A DNA stretch of 64,000 nucleotides from Nitzschia sp. DOCU1. Its lineage: Eukaryota; Bacillariophyta; Bacillariophyceae; Bacillariales; Bacillariaceae. The notes under the pieces are model-generated. The model was not told where the DNA came from. It made no database searches and worked only from the letters and a program-made list of their open reading frames with translations. Made by a program: the position numbers and the translations under genes. This document shows positions 1 to 10,122 of the stretch, one piece after another (the first letter of the stretch is position 1; every line of letters begins with the position of its first letter). The stretch is taken from assembly GCA_951394045.1 (NCBI GenBank), contig OX595987.1, positions 4,278,001 to 4,342,000 on the forward strand, written 5' to 3'.

Positions 1-43
1 TCTGAAACCGCGATCACTCTCTCGTCATTACATTATTTCTTAC

Positions 44-2173
44 CCGTCTGGCCAAATAAATGTGCCCTTCCCGTGTCTCTTGTCGTCCTGAAATTCACCT
101 ACAACGTGCTTGAGCGACGACTGGCAGGTGGTGTTTTGTTCACGGCAGCTTTCAAGTACGTACCGTCATAAACTCGGCCGTCCGCCCACTTGTAAACGCC
201 TTTGCCTGCGAACGCGAACAACAGATCATTTGTGAGAACACGTGACGCCTATCTCAAACTTGATAGCGCCGTGGTATCTCACCTTGGCGATGATCGGACG
301 CATACATCCCTGCGAACATAAATTACAAGACAAGACTGAGAGAACGACAAACGCGCATATGGTTAGATCGATAGCGGCCGAGGCCTTAGTACCTTCATAT
401 GAATCGCCATTAGAGAACTTGGCCTTGCCAAAGCCATGCCAGCGGCCATGACGCCTAGCAGCAAAAGAGTGAGGCTACGGAAGTTACGACGACAGCTTGA
501 TTTCACCCAAAGCATAGCCAATTTAGCACTCACCATTCCCCGTCATACATTCGACCTGGTTCCGCGTATTGCATTCGACCTGCACCATGAGGCATCCCAG
601 TCGAAACTAGCACCACTCCTGAATATATTCCCTTGTCGCCGTATGGGTCGGCAAGGACTTTATTTGTAACTTTTGCCCGATCTTCTCCAAAAGTACTCGT
701 TTGCGTACTTTGGTTATCCCCAACCGTGAATTGAGACGAGATGGGCATGTCGTAGGTGCTACGATTACGACTTGGGACGTCTTCTTCATTACCCGAGTCG
801 GGAGGGCGCATTTGACGTCGACTTTTGTCGCCCCCCGAAGATGCACCACTTTCGGATGATTCCTCGACTGTTTTGGTCGGCACCGGCGTGGGTGAAAAGG
901 CCTCTAGAACAATGTCTTGTTGAATTGTTGGTACTGCTTCGGATAACGGCGTAGTTCTTGGTGGTGGCTTCTTCATGCCTTGCAATGGAATGGGATTCGG
1001 TTCTGCTCGCTGCTCTATCGAATGATTGAGCTTTGTGCCCATGCCCTTGCTAACGGGAATGCGGCTTCCGCCCGAAAAAACACTTTCTTCGTCATGATCC
1101 CAGGTAATTTCCGACATTCTAGTCATTTGAGAAGCTTGAGGAACCAATGTAGGACGAGTGGGAACATCGATTGTGGTCACGTATCCTGTTGGAGCGGCCG
1201 CTGCTACCTGTTCGCGCCATCGCGACTGGCCATTGTTGGTGGGAATGGGAACACCCTTGAAATGAGTGTCGTTCAAATCTTCAGTATGCTCTGACTGATT
1301 TTTCAATGGTAAATCTTGTCGTTGTTGAGAGGGTACGGTCATATTGGCCTTGGTGACTAAAGGATTCTGGAGTTTTTTCTTCTGCTCTGGGTAACCCTGC
1401 TGGAGGGCTTCTACATCAGTGACACGGGGGGGAGTCACCAATCCTGAATGTTCTCTTCTATAAGAATCGTTGGGCCTCGATTCGGCAGAAGAATTTCTTG
1501 CTTCTCTTAATGCAGCCTCATGGGCTAGTTTCAAAGCTTGCATATCAATTCGATGCTTGTCGGCCGCGACTTGGATACTTTCGTATAACTGCTTCTTCTG
1601 CGCTATTTCGGCTTGTAGTTTCAAGTCTTGAATTTGTAGAGCTTGGGCATGTTCGGCATTTATCTTTTGCAGTGTATATTCCAATTTGGTACTTTGCAAC
1701 TTTTCCGCCTGTAATTGTTCTTGTGTCGCCTCCAATTTGGCCCGAAGCTGCGACAATTCCTCTTCTCGTTGTCGTAGCAGCGACACCAGAAAAGCACTTC
1801 CATCGCCTCCACCTCCACCTCCATAGGAGTACTGCTGATTTTGACCGTAGAAGGGAGAAGGATAGCCGGGGCTAGGGGGGCCAGGAGGCCCTGGAGGCCC
1901 GGGAGATGGAGGGCTATAATTATTCTGCCCCCTGGCGACCCCATTAGGGCTCCCCCGAGCCACATGGTTGCCAACCGACGAGTTTGAATCTGTCGACTGA
2001 CCGCGTCGGGGCGTTGTCATCATGTCATGATTGTAGTTAGGCGGTTGAGGAGGGTTCTCCGACGGTCGTTGTTTTTCTTCGTTGATCGGATTCCCCTGAC
2101 CGACCGCGTCCTTCATTGCCGCACTATCCTGCTGCGTACCACTAGCGCTATGGTTTGAGCTCCCGTTTTCCAT
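44..2173 (-). CDS. MORN-repeat protein with disordered, coiled-coil N-terminus (3' partial)
   Basis: The first exon (2173-534) encodes about 546 residues: a Ser/Asn/Pro-rich N-terminus, a Gly-Pro stretch (about residues 85-115), a coiled coil (about 130-235) and a long disordered region. The first MORN unit begins near residue 515 (PHGAGRMQY, YDGEW). I join four further exons by GT-AG sites and phase: 454-393, 309-283 (only 27 nt), 205-164 and 98-44. They continue the MORN pattern with WHGFGKAKFSNGDSYEG, KGVYKWADGRVYDG and RHGKGTFIWPDG. The last visible exon ends in phase 2 at a GTAAG donor, so the gene runs past the left edge. MORN repeats usually bind membrane lipid or act as protein scaffolds; the role here is unknown. 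Sequence and the first two intron positions match the gene at 41333-42604, so the two are paralogues. Start: first in-frame ATG. Confidence 0.82.
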
Positions 2174-3089
2174 GGTTTATGTGGGATGTTTGTTTCAATC
2201 AACAGCAGTTGGATGATCAAATCATCCATCGACCCTGCACAGCAGAATCCAATCTTGCCTTTGAAATGCATGAGCTTTCTTGCCAAGATTCCCTCTGGAA
2301 GGGGGAAGCCCTCGTCAGATGCGTGGCCTCGAATGCCGGCAGTAATAGAGCGAACCGCACCCGAAAAGCCCTCGCCGCAAGTGCCTGAAGAAGGCAATAA
2401 TAATCTGAAATAATGAAATGACTTCCTACTGCATGCAGGTGGTACAGCACGGTAGTGTACGTTATGGTAGAAGAAATGCCGTGACGTCAGTAGAGTCATT
2501 TCCCGCCCTTTGTTGTCGAACGAATCAACAATGCAAACTTGCTACCGAACCCCTCGCCGACCACATCATACGTTGTGGATGTCATCGACTTTGCTCTTTT
2601 TAAAAAGTAGGGTTGATTCATTAAAATTTCGGCTCGACTTCCTCGTTTGAGGACGCGATCGACCTGTGGCGGGAAAGACTAGTTACTGTCTGTCGGTGAG
2701 ATGGGTATAGGGAGCGATCCTCGTTGTTTGCATCGGCTGAATCGACATGCTCGATGGCGATGGGATGGTCAATGGCGATGGAGTGTCAAAGCACATGATA
2801 CTTGAGCTGATCGGGCAGACCGATATAGTTGCAATTGACCTATTTTACATACACTGATGGTGACAAAATTCTTCTACGTTACTGCTACTGCGGGGTGCAA
2901 AAATGTGTAAACAAAGCGGCTGCTGCCGAGGATTGGTGGGGGCAAAAGTGGTTCTGGGGGCGAGACGGGAGTCCGAGCGAGGGATAACGAGTTGTGACGT
3001 ATCCTTGCGTTAGCGGCGTTTTGTGATTGCTTCAAAAATTGTTCACGTCCCTGCTGCTTGATGCAAAAAAGAGGAAAAACGTATCAAAA
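2174..3089. other. intergenic, upstream of the MORN gene and downstream of the kinase gene
   Basis: No convincing coding potential. Short ORFs here overlap each other on both strands and have no recognisable motif. The only clear element is a palindromic TGACGTCA near 2482. Confidence 0.5.
2482..2489. promoter_or_regulatory. CRE-type palindrome TGACGTCA
   Basis: A perfect 8-bp CRE lies about 310 bp upstream of the ATG of the MORN gene at 2173. bZIP factors bind such sites, and TGACGT elements are known CO2/cAMP-responsive sites in Phaeodactylum tricornutum. Use in this gene is inference. Confidence 0.4.
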
Positions 3090-4784
3090 TCAGGCAGCGG
3101 GGGATGGATGGGGCAAAAGAGGCTCTGGCAGTGGTGCAGATTCCTGAACAAGGGGCAAGGAGTAGTGGCATGTCGCAAGGATGGAGTCGACACCTGCCCA
3201 AAAGGATGATTCACTTGGAAGAGATACGGGCTTCACGCCGGGAATTCGCTTGAGGCGTTTACGGCATTGCTGCGTAATGCACTCGGGGCTTGAGGTATCG
3301 ACCGGCAATGAGGATGGATACCCAAAAGTATTAGTATCGAATAAATCAGGGCAAGATTTACTTCGTGATCGGACTGGCGGTAGCCGATGGTTCTTGACCT
3401 GGGAGGTGTTTGAAGCAGCTGCACTGACCGCGTCTGGGTGAACAAGGATCTCCACGTCGTTTCTGGGGCGTAGGGGTGGCATGCAGTCAGGGGGTCTTGT
3501 CAACAGACAGCTCGCTGCTGGATTTGTTTTCTGAGACTCATGAGGCCCACCGAGTATGTTACCAGGAACATCATCGCTCGAGTAGCCCACCTGGTCAACG
3601 GGCGGTATGCTTTCAGGGAGGGCTTCTTCTGGATTCGTGATAAGGCGGTACGAATCGATTTCGACTTCGATTGCGTGAATAGCTTCTTTCATTGTTGGTC
3701 GGCGGCTGGGGTTGGGATCCCAGCAATTGCGGATCAGCCTTCGGATATCCGTAGAAGGAATGGATGACGTTGACGGTCGCCATTGCCATCGATAGACGTG
3801 TTTTTCAAAGACTTTTTGAGAGGCAGCATAGCTCTGAAAGGGCCGACGCAATGTCAATAGTTCCCACAAGACGACCCCAAACGAATACACATCGGAGGCC
3901 AATTCAAAACGGCCCTTTGCTGCTTCAGGACTCATGTATCTTGGAACACAAATAAGCGAAGAAAACGTGAGTTTTTCGTGTCGACAACTTTTCAAAAGCA
4001 CCAGCAATTCGTACCTCAAACTCCCAGCCACCTCGCCCGGGATTATCATGTGACGCTCACGTGCAAATCCAAAATCGAAAAGCTTGGGGGTGTTATTCGC
4101 ATCGAACCCCACGTTGCCTGGCTTGAGATCTCGAAGGACAATGTTATTTTGATGGAGATATCCTAGTCCTTTGGCTACTCCAAGAGCAACATTCCTCAGA
4201 CGTTGAACCATCTCCTCTTTGGAAACAAGGTAGCCATCGATTCCGGCCGGCGATTTTTTGACTCGAGCTCGAGACTCCTGTAGCCGATCGGAAAGCGTTC
4301 CCCCGGACAGAAGATCCAGCACCAAAAAGTAACCTTTGGGATTCTGCAAAAGTGCTGCAGTTGGACCGTGAATCGTCACTGCGTGAAGCCGAATGATATT
4401 CTCATGGCTCAGACGCGACAGCATTTCCCCTTCGGTAGCCAAGTCAATCGCTCCTACCGCCATCAACGAGTTGGAGGCCATGGTGCGGGGCCGAAGACAT
4501 TTCATAGCGTAGGATTTCCTCGTCGTCTCTCTTGTGTCTGGTGCCACCACCTCGCCGTGATTTTGAACATCTAGTAGCTTCTTGCCAATATAAACGTGAA
4601 AGACCTGAGAAAAGCCGCCAAGACCAAGTACGCTTCCGAGTTCCAAATCGTCCCAGTCCAGTTCTCGGACTAGTGTTTCGTTCTTGGTAAGCCTGGATTG
4701 TGCCGATAGAATCGAAATTTCTCGGTCGACTGCTTCTGCAGCCGCCTTTCGACCATCGTATAGCAATGTTGTCTGATGCCCCAT
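3090..4784 (-). CDS. TKL/Raf-like protein kinase
   Basis: The kinase domain spans roughly residues 45-330 and shows the canonical motifs: glycine loop LGLGGFSQVF, YAMKCL with the ATP-binding Lys, HENIIRLHAV, LRDLKPGN in the catalytic loop, DFGFA, YMSPEA, SDVYSFGVVLWELLT and PSRRPT. The catalytic-loop His of HRD is Leu. The C-terminal 200 residues are Ser/Pro-rich and unassigned. The open frame is 564 codons, but 4014-3940 (75 bp, GTACG...CCAAG) is almost certainly an intron. It sits inside the activation segment, and removing it restores AGSLRYMSPEA. It is in frame and stop-free, so the spliced protein is 539 aa. Soluble, with no membrane segment. Substrate unknown. It lies between a MORN gene and LRR receptor-like genes, all on the same strand. 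Confidence 0.88.
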   Translation of the reverse strand: MGHQTTLLYDGRKAAAEAVDREISILSAQSRLTKNETLVRELDWDDLELGSVLGLGGFSQVFHVYIGKKLLDVQNHGEVVAPDTRETTRKSYAMKCLRPRTMASNSLMAVGAIDLATEGEMLSRLSHENIIRLHAVTIHGPTAALLQNPKGYFLVLDLLSGGTLSDRLQESRARVKKSPAGIDGYLVSKEEMVQRLRNVALGVAKGLGYLHQNNIVLRDLKPGNVGFDANNTPKLFDFGFARERHMIIPGEVAGSLRYELLVLLKSCRHEKLTFSSLICVPRYMSPEAAKGRFELASDVYSFGVVLWELLTLRRPFQSYAASQKVFEKHVYRWQWRPSTSSIPSTDIRRLIRNCWDPNPSRRPTMKEAIHAIEVEIDSYRLITNPEEALPESIPPVDQVGYSSDDVPGNILGGPHESQKTNPAASCLLTRPPDCMPPLRPRNDVEILVHPDAVSAAASNTSQVKNHRLPPVRSRSKSCPDLFDTNTFGYPSSLPVDTSSPECITQQCRKRLKRIPGVKPVSLPSESSFWAGVDSILATCHYSLPLVQESAPLPEPLLPHPSPAA

Positions 4785-5362
4785 TAATGTTGGCTACGTG
4801 TTTGATTTCGTTCAAGAGGTAAAGATGCAACGTTGTTTAATTACGTGCTCCTCTCTTCTAAAAGGCTCTGATGGGAACGTTGAGATCACTCTTCTCGTTT
4901 GGCTCATTTTGTGAACGCAGCATGTGCAGTGACTTCTCTTTTGGCGGGATGCTTTATCTCAGTCGACGTTGGTTTCGCTAAACCAAGAATAGTGCCCCAG
5001 AACAACTGAAGAAGGAAGCCGAAAAGTTATGGGGACATTCCATTGACCGTGGAGCATCATTCATTTTCTAAGCCCTTCCATCTCTCAGGGAAAGTTTGTA
5101 CAACCTTTTTCCATACTGCTTATTCGTTCCGTCACTAAGAAGGTACGATAGCAATCAACCCAGGTATCATACGTTCCTACTATTAATTAGACCTAGCAAT
5201 GACGAAAACCATTGAACCCTCACGAGGAGTCAGTCATTTTGGACGATCATGGATTTCTCTGATGATGGTTGGATTGCTGATGTACTACTGGATACAATCG
5301 CGATAATCTACATGCTGGCCAGCATTTTGCGGCTGAAAGTTAAGTTCTTCCCGTTTCAAAAG
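4785..5362. other. intergenic, kinase promoter side and 3' side of LRR gene 1
   Basis: Nothing recognisable beyond AT-rich tracts. It should hold the kinase promoter and the terminator of the LRR gene ending at 5363. Confidence 0.5.
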
Positions 5363-8300
5363 TTATGGATAGCAAATGCCTCCAAGGTCTTGTTCACAGC
5401 AAGAACAAGCCACTGTCCCATCTGCGCACGCCTTTGTGAGATTGGGGTTGGAGTTGCATAAGCTATCAACCGTTCCAGCCAGGTAATTATTTGAGAAATT
5501 GAATTCCTCCAAGGTTGTCAAGCGGGAAAGGTCGGGGATGGTGCCTGTCAACAAGTTAAAGACTACCAAACAGAAGGGCACACAAAGAATATCAGACAAC
5601 CAGATATATGAATTCCTTTCGTGCCGAGTTGAAATCAAGAATGCACTTACAAAGATTGATGGACGTAAGTTGTCCAAGGCTTGCGAGCTCTAGTGGGAGA
5701 GTTCCCTCGAGAGCATTACTCCCTGTTTGAAGAAGTCGACGACAACATTTTCGTGTTAGAGATATGGGCGAGAGCACATACATCGTCAGTTCAATCAGTC
5801 TTGCATTTTAACGTACGGAGATTCATGCTTTTCAAGTTTGTCAATCGACCGAGTTCAGAGGGAATAAAAGAAACTAGTCCGCTAGCGGCTACCGCAGAGA
5901 AAAAGTTCATGCATTTGGGTAAGAGAACTGAAATGGAAAGGCCAAAGTCTGAACTTCGCATACTTACCTATCATGAGCACCTCAAGTTTGGTGAGATTCC
6001 CCATTTCAGTGGGTATAGAAGAGCCTAGAGTGGGATTCTCTCCCAGATCTAGATATCGCAAGCTTGACAGATTGCCAATCTCGGTAGGAATTCCATTTTG
6101 GATGTTGTTGCGAAAGAATTCCAACGTCTCCAAGCTTGTCAGGGAGAATAATCCTCTCGGAAGAGGACCCGACAACTGATTTGCACTCAAGCTAAGACTG
6201 CGAAGCCTTGGAAGCGACCAGGCTGTGAAAGATGATGGGATTGACCCCGTTAATTTATTTGAGCCTGTAGCGACCAAGGTAGAAACATGATAGTGTGTCA
6301 GGCACAGCATCGCAAAGGTAGCAATCAAACCTCACTACGAATACTCACTCAAGATTAAAGTATCAAGTTCGACGCAGTTGGCTAGTTCTGACGGAATGGA
6401 ACCTCCAAGTCCATTTTGATTCAAGTCCAAGGTCCAAAGCGAATTAAAATGCCCGATTTCGCTAGGGATCGTCCCGTCAATATTGGCTCGTTCCACCACA
6501 AGATTCGTCACGACAGTGGGCCGCGACGGGTCCAGACACAAAATGCCTTGCACATTATCTTCGGTAATTTCATTCCACTCACAAATCGAAGATTCCCTCA
6601 ACCACCAATCTGTCGGCGAATCAGCCTTGGTATCAAGGGCAATGGCATAGTAAAAGAGTACAGCGAGATACCGATCTTGAATCACGTTTTCCAAGGTAGG
6701 ATCCATGGGATCCAGTTGTGCGGGGTCAAGGTGCGCCAGCCATTGGACAGCACGACGTTGGGGTGTGCCTGAGATTATCAAGTCTTCTGAGCTGGAAATA
6801 TTGAAGACAAGATCATAGAAATCTCTAAAGCGTTGGGAACTGGTCGGAGCAGCGGTTTCTGGGGCGTTTGTGGGGACCGGGGTGGGGGGCATTGTATTGT
6901 TTGCCGGCATTGGTGAAGGAGAGGCAATTAGCACTTGTTGGCTTGGATCGGATGTTAACACAAGTGGAACCGCAATAACCAGTATCAACAATACCAATCC
7001 ACATACTGCCCCACTGATCCATTGATGGGGCTTCAAAGTCGGGTTGGAAGTTGTTGCTTCGTCTTCAATTATCTCGACAGTCGTGGCTTGTTCTTGTGGT
7101 CGCCATGCTGGCGTCGGGATTGTCCACAACCCACTAGCACTGCTGCTAGTGGCACTGCTGGTGATGGATTTAATGATAGTCCCCTGTTCGGTGCACGAGT
7201 CCCCTATTGACTGCTTTGATCGAGCTTTTATCCTATTCCCAAGGCCTACAGCAAAGGCGCCTGGCTCTGCATCGAAACGGACCTCTTCTTCTTCTTCGTC
7301 CCAGTCCTCAACCTCGTCTTGGAATAATCGCCGCGCGGCGATAGAGCTGGAGTCCCTTCGATGGTTGGGCATTTTGTCTTCTCCATCATCGAAACGAGAT
7401 GGTGCATCATCGCTGAGATCGAACTTGGTATTGCGACGAGGAGCTTGTCGTCCCTCTGGTCGGTTCTGTTTGTGGCTAGCGGCCGGCGACGTGTCCGAGG
7501 AACTCGCTGGACTCGGTAGAGTTTCTGGGGTGCTGTCACCCGGATCATATTTCTTAGTGCTGACTCGAGGAGTGCGTCCCTGCTTCTTTGGGCCAGAGGG
7601 CGAATCACGTGGCGGGGTCAAGAATTTATCGGTTGAATCTTCAACAGTGGCTGGTCGGGGCTTGAAATTGCTGGGTAGAGTCGTCTTTGGGGCTATGGTT
7701 GGGCTTGGGCGATCCTTGCTCGATCGAGGGGGCGTCCTCAAGGGAGTCTCGGAGGCGATTGAGGGGTTTGGGCGATCATTGCTCAATCGAGGAGGCGTCC
7801 TCAAGGCTGACTTCGAGGCTATGGTAGGGCTTGGGCGATCATTGATGCATCGGGTAGGTGTCGCAGTAAGGGGGGCGTCGCCCTCATCAAGTACTCGCGA
7901 GTTTCGTGAGAATACAGGAGGAGAGGGGGCAACCACGGATTTGGATCCCTGACGGGCGGGTGACGAGAGGGATTTATTCGAGGCCGCCGGGATTCTTGAC
8001 GCTGGCCATGGCTCTACTTTCTCATCCAAGCGAAATGGCGGGAAGAAAAACTGACTTCCAGTTGCATTGTCACTCATGGCTCCGGTCCTTGGCGTCGGCT
8101 CCATTATTGGCTCGGCTTCCGGTCGTTCGGCCGTCACACTTTCTACATCGTAGAGGGGTATCATGCTGTCATAATTTGGATCATTGCCATCGAAAGAAGA
8201 ATCCAGGGTGGCTGGATTCGTCACATAGGACAATTGAATGGACGTCCCTGAGTCGTCGATGCCCCGATGATTTTCCACAAAGTAGCTGCTTCGATTTCCA

Positions 8301-8620
8301 TTTACTTCACGACGATGAAAGTGTTCAACATCGGAAATTGAGGATTGACCGGAAACATCAGAATAGAGAGACCGCGGAGGTTTGTAGTCATTGTTGACTA
8401 TTGCATGGACGGTGTCATCGTCGTCAGCAGACTCGGCGGGATTGCTTGGTAAAGAGGGCGTTAAACATGGCTGCTGAATGTAACAAGGTGGCGGTTGTGG
8501 GGGTGGCGGCGAGCCCCTACCACTAGTGTGAGAGTTTGGTGTTGCCCAAGGCCCTCCCGGACCATCCGGTGGACTTGAACGGTTTTCTCGATGGTTCCAA
8601 TACAGTAAATTCGAGCTCAT
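5363..8620 (-). CDS. LRR single-pass membrane protein, copy 1
   Basis: Five exons joined by phase and homology: 8620-6349, 6264-5968, 5888-5817, 5722-5651 and 5562-5363. They sum to exactly 971 codons (970 aa). Residues 1-530 are disordered, rich in Ser/Pro/Asp, with no signal peptide. They include three 21-residue repeats and a conserved PGAFAVGLGNRI motif near residue 452. A membrane helix follows at about 534-556 (VCGLVLLILVIAVPLVL). Beyond it come a cap-like region with conserved Trp/Cys (DWWLRESSICEWNEI) and plant-type LRRs (LGGSIPSELA, KLTGSIPSSF, NNIQNGIPTEIGNLSSLRYL). The protein ends in a Cys-rich tail (ACSCCEQDLGG). Expected topology is cytosolic N-terminus with outside LRRs. There is no kinase domain. 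It is a tandem paralogue of 10123-13631. Ligand and partners unknown. Confidence 0.88.
7683..7855 (-). repeat. 63-bp coding tandem repeat in LRR gene 1
   Basis: Three imperfect copies with exact 63-bp spacing (the GGGCGATC core recurs at 7707, 7770 and 7833). They encode a 21-residue unit with NDRPxPxIAS and LRTPPR, inside the disordered N-terminal domain. Confidence 0.85.
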
Positions 8621-10122
8621 TCTTTCCTTTCAATCGTATCTGCAAAACGAAGGCTGGGGGTTGCTCGATCTGTTCGCAACGCAAGCACCAATTCCAAGTC
8701 GATTCTCTTATACTAGACCAAAATCGAAGTGGGGACCCTCTCGTGGCAATCCCTCCTAAAATAAACAAGTGGTTGTCTCGAGTTTTATGTCAAGGGGCAA
8801 TGAATGACGGAAGAGGTTAAAGCCCCGCTTTTATGTGTGTGACTTGCTGGGTTTGTGGCGGGAAGTAAGGAAGGGTGGACGGATGAGGTGTTCTCAACGA
8901 CTTCATTGGGTTGAAAACGCGTTGACTTCCAGTCTCGCCAAACCTTTGCTTTGATCACTGGACAGTTATCAAATCGCGGAGAATAAGAAGCTTTTCGGGT
9001 TGAAAACTATGGAGGGAAGGATGATTTCCTACGAATATTATTTCAAAAGTTTTGGTTTCAGAGAGATATCAAAAAATTTAGATTTCCTTCAACCGCGAAA
9101 ACTGATCCGGAGAACCAACGGTCATGATATCACATTGTGACGCTTCTTGGCATAATAATGCTGTACGAACCGAAGAAGGGTAGGTAGCGAAGTCGATATG
9201 GAGTAGTCGCGAAAAGATTTACGAAATATTTATGCTTTCGAACATATGGATGACCGAAGCCGAGCTTTCTGACTTTAAGCCCTATTGTCATCGACGGATG
9301 CGAGGCTTATTCATGTCTCCAAAATTCCGCGAGAAGTTTCGTCAGAATGAAAGTGCAGTTAAATGATGAAAGGAATCCAGCGATTACGTTCGCTCCCCAG
9401 TGTTTTCCCGCCCAAACCATTCGTGCCATTTTCAAATCGATCGACCATGATGGATACTAGAGTAGCCTCAACATAGACTGTCCATTGCGGATCTGTGTAT
9501 GCATTACACTCTATCTTTAAAGTACTTCTTGCTGAGGAATTTAAAACCATAAGACGGGCACCACTTCAATTCTCGTAATTTCATCATCTACAGGAGAGTA
9601 ACGATGATGATTCGTCGAGGAGTCGAGCAACTACCGTACTAAAACGCCTTTTAAGACTACTTTCGCTCTAGGAGAATGCCAGTCTCAAAACGGCGGCGCG
9701 GCTTGTCTTGCTGGGAACAGGCAAATTATATATGGAACGTTCTTTTCTGTCACTACTTGATCATGGATGATGATAAAACCATCAATACCTATTGGCGGCA
9801 TCTTCCTTGCCTTTATCTATGAATGTTCTAGTGCGAGCATGTCCGCACTCTACGCTGCTTTAACTGTAGCCGAACGTAGTAGTGGACCTGGCAACTCGTA
9901 GCAATAGTAGTCGTTGTGCCGCCATAAGTAGCTCTTGAAAGAATCCTTTGCCCAGTGTCAGAGTGTTTCAAATTATACCTGCGAGGCTCGGAATTGCGTC
10001 ATGCCGTCTTTGCTATCATCTTGCCTGAGAGTCTCTAAATCCCGTAGTCAATAGTCCGAAGGACTCGACATGCCGCCCACTGTGGGACGTCACAGCTTGA
10101 CGAAAGTCGCCGCCTGATTACC
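8621..10122. other. intergenic between the two LRR genes
   Basis: About 1.5 kb without a credible gene. A 63-codon minus-strand ORF near 9359-9550 has no recognisable feature. The interval holds the promoter of LRR copy 1 and the 3' flank of copy 2. I see no transposon ends. Confidence 0.5.
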
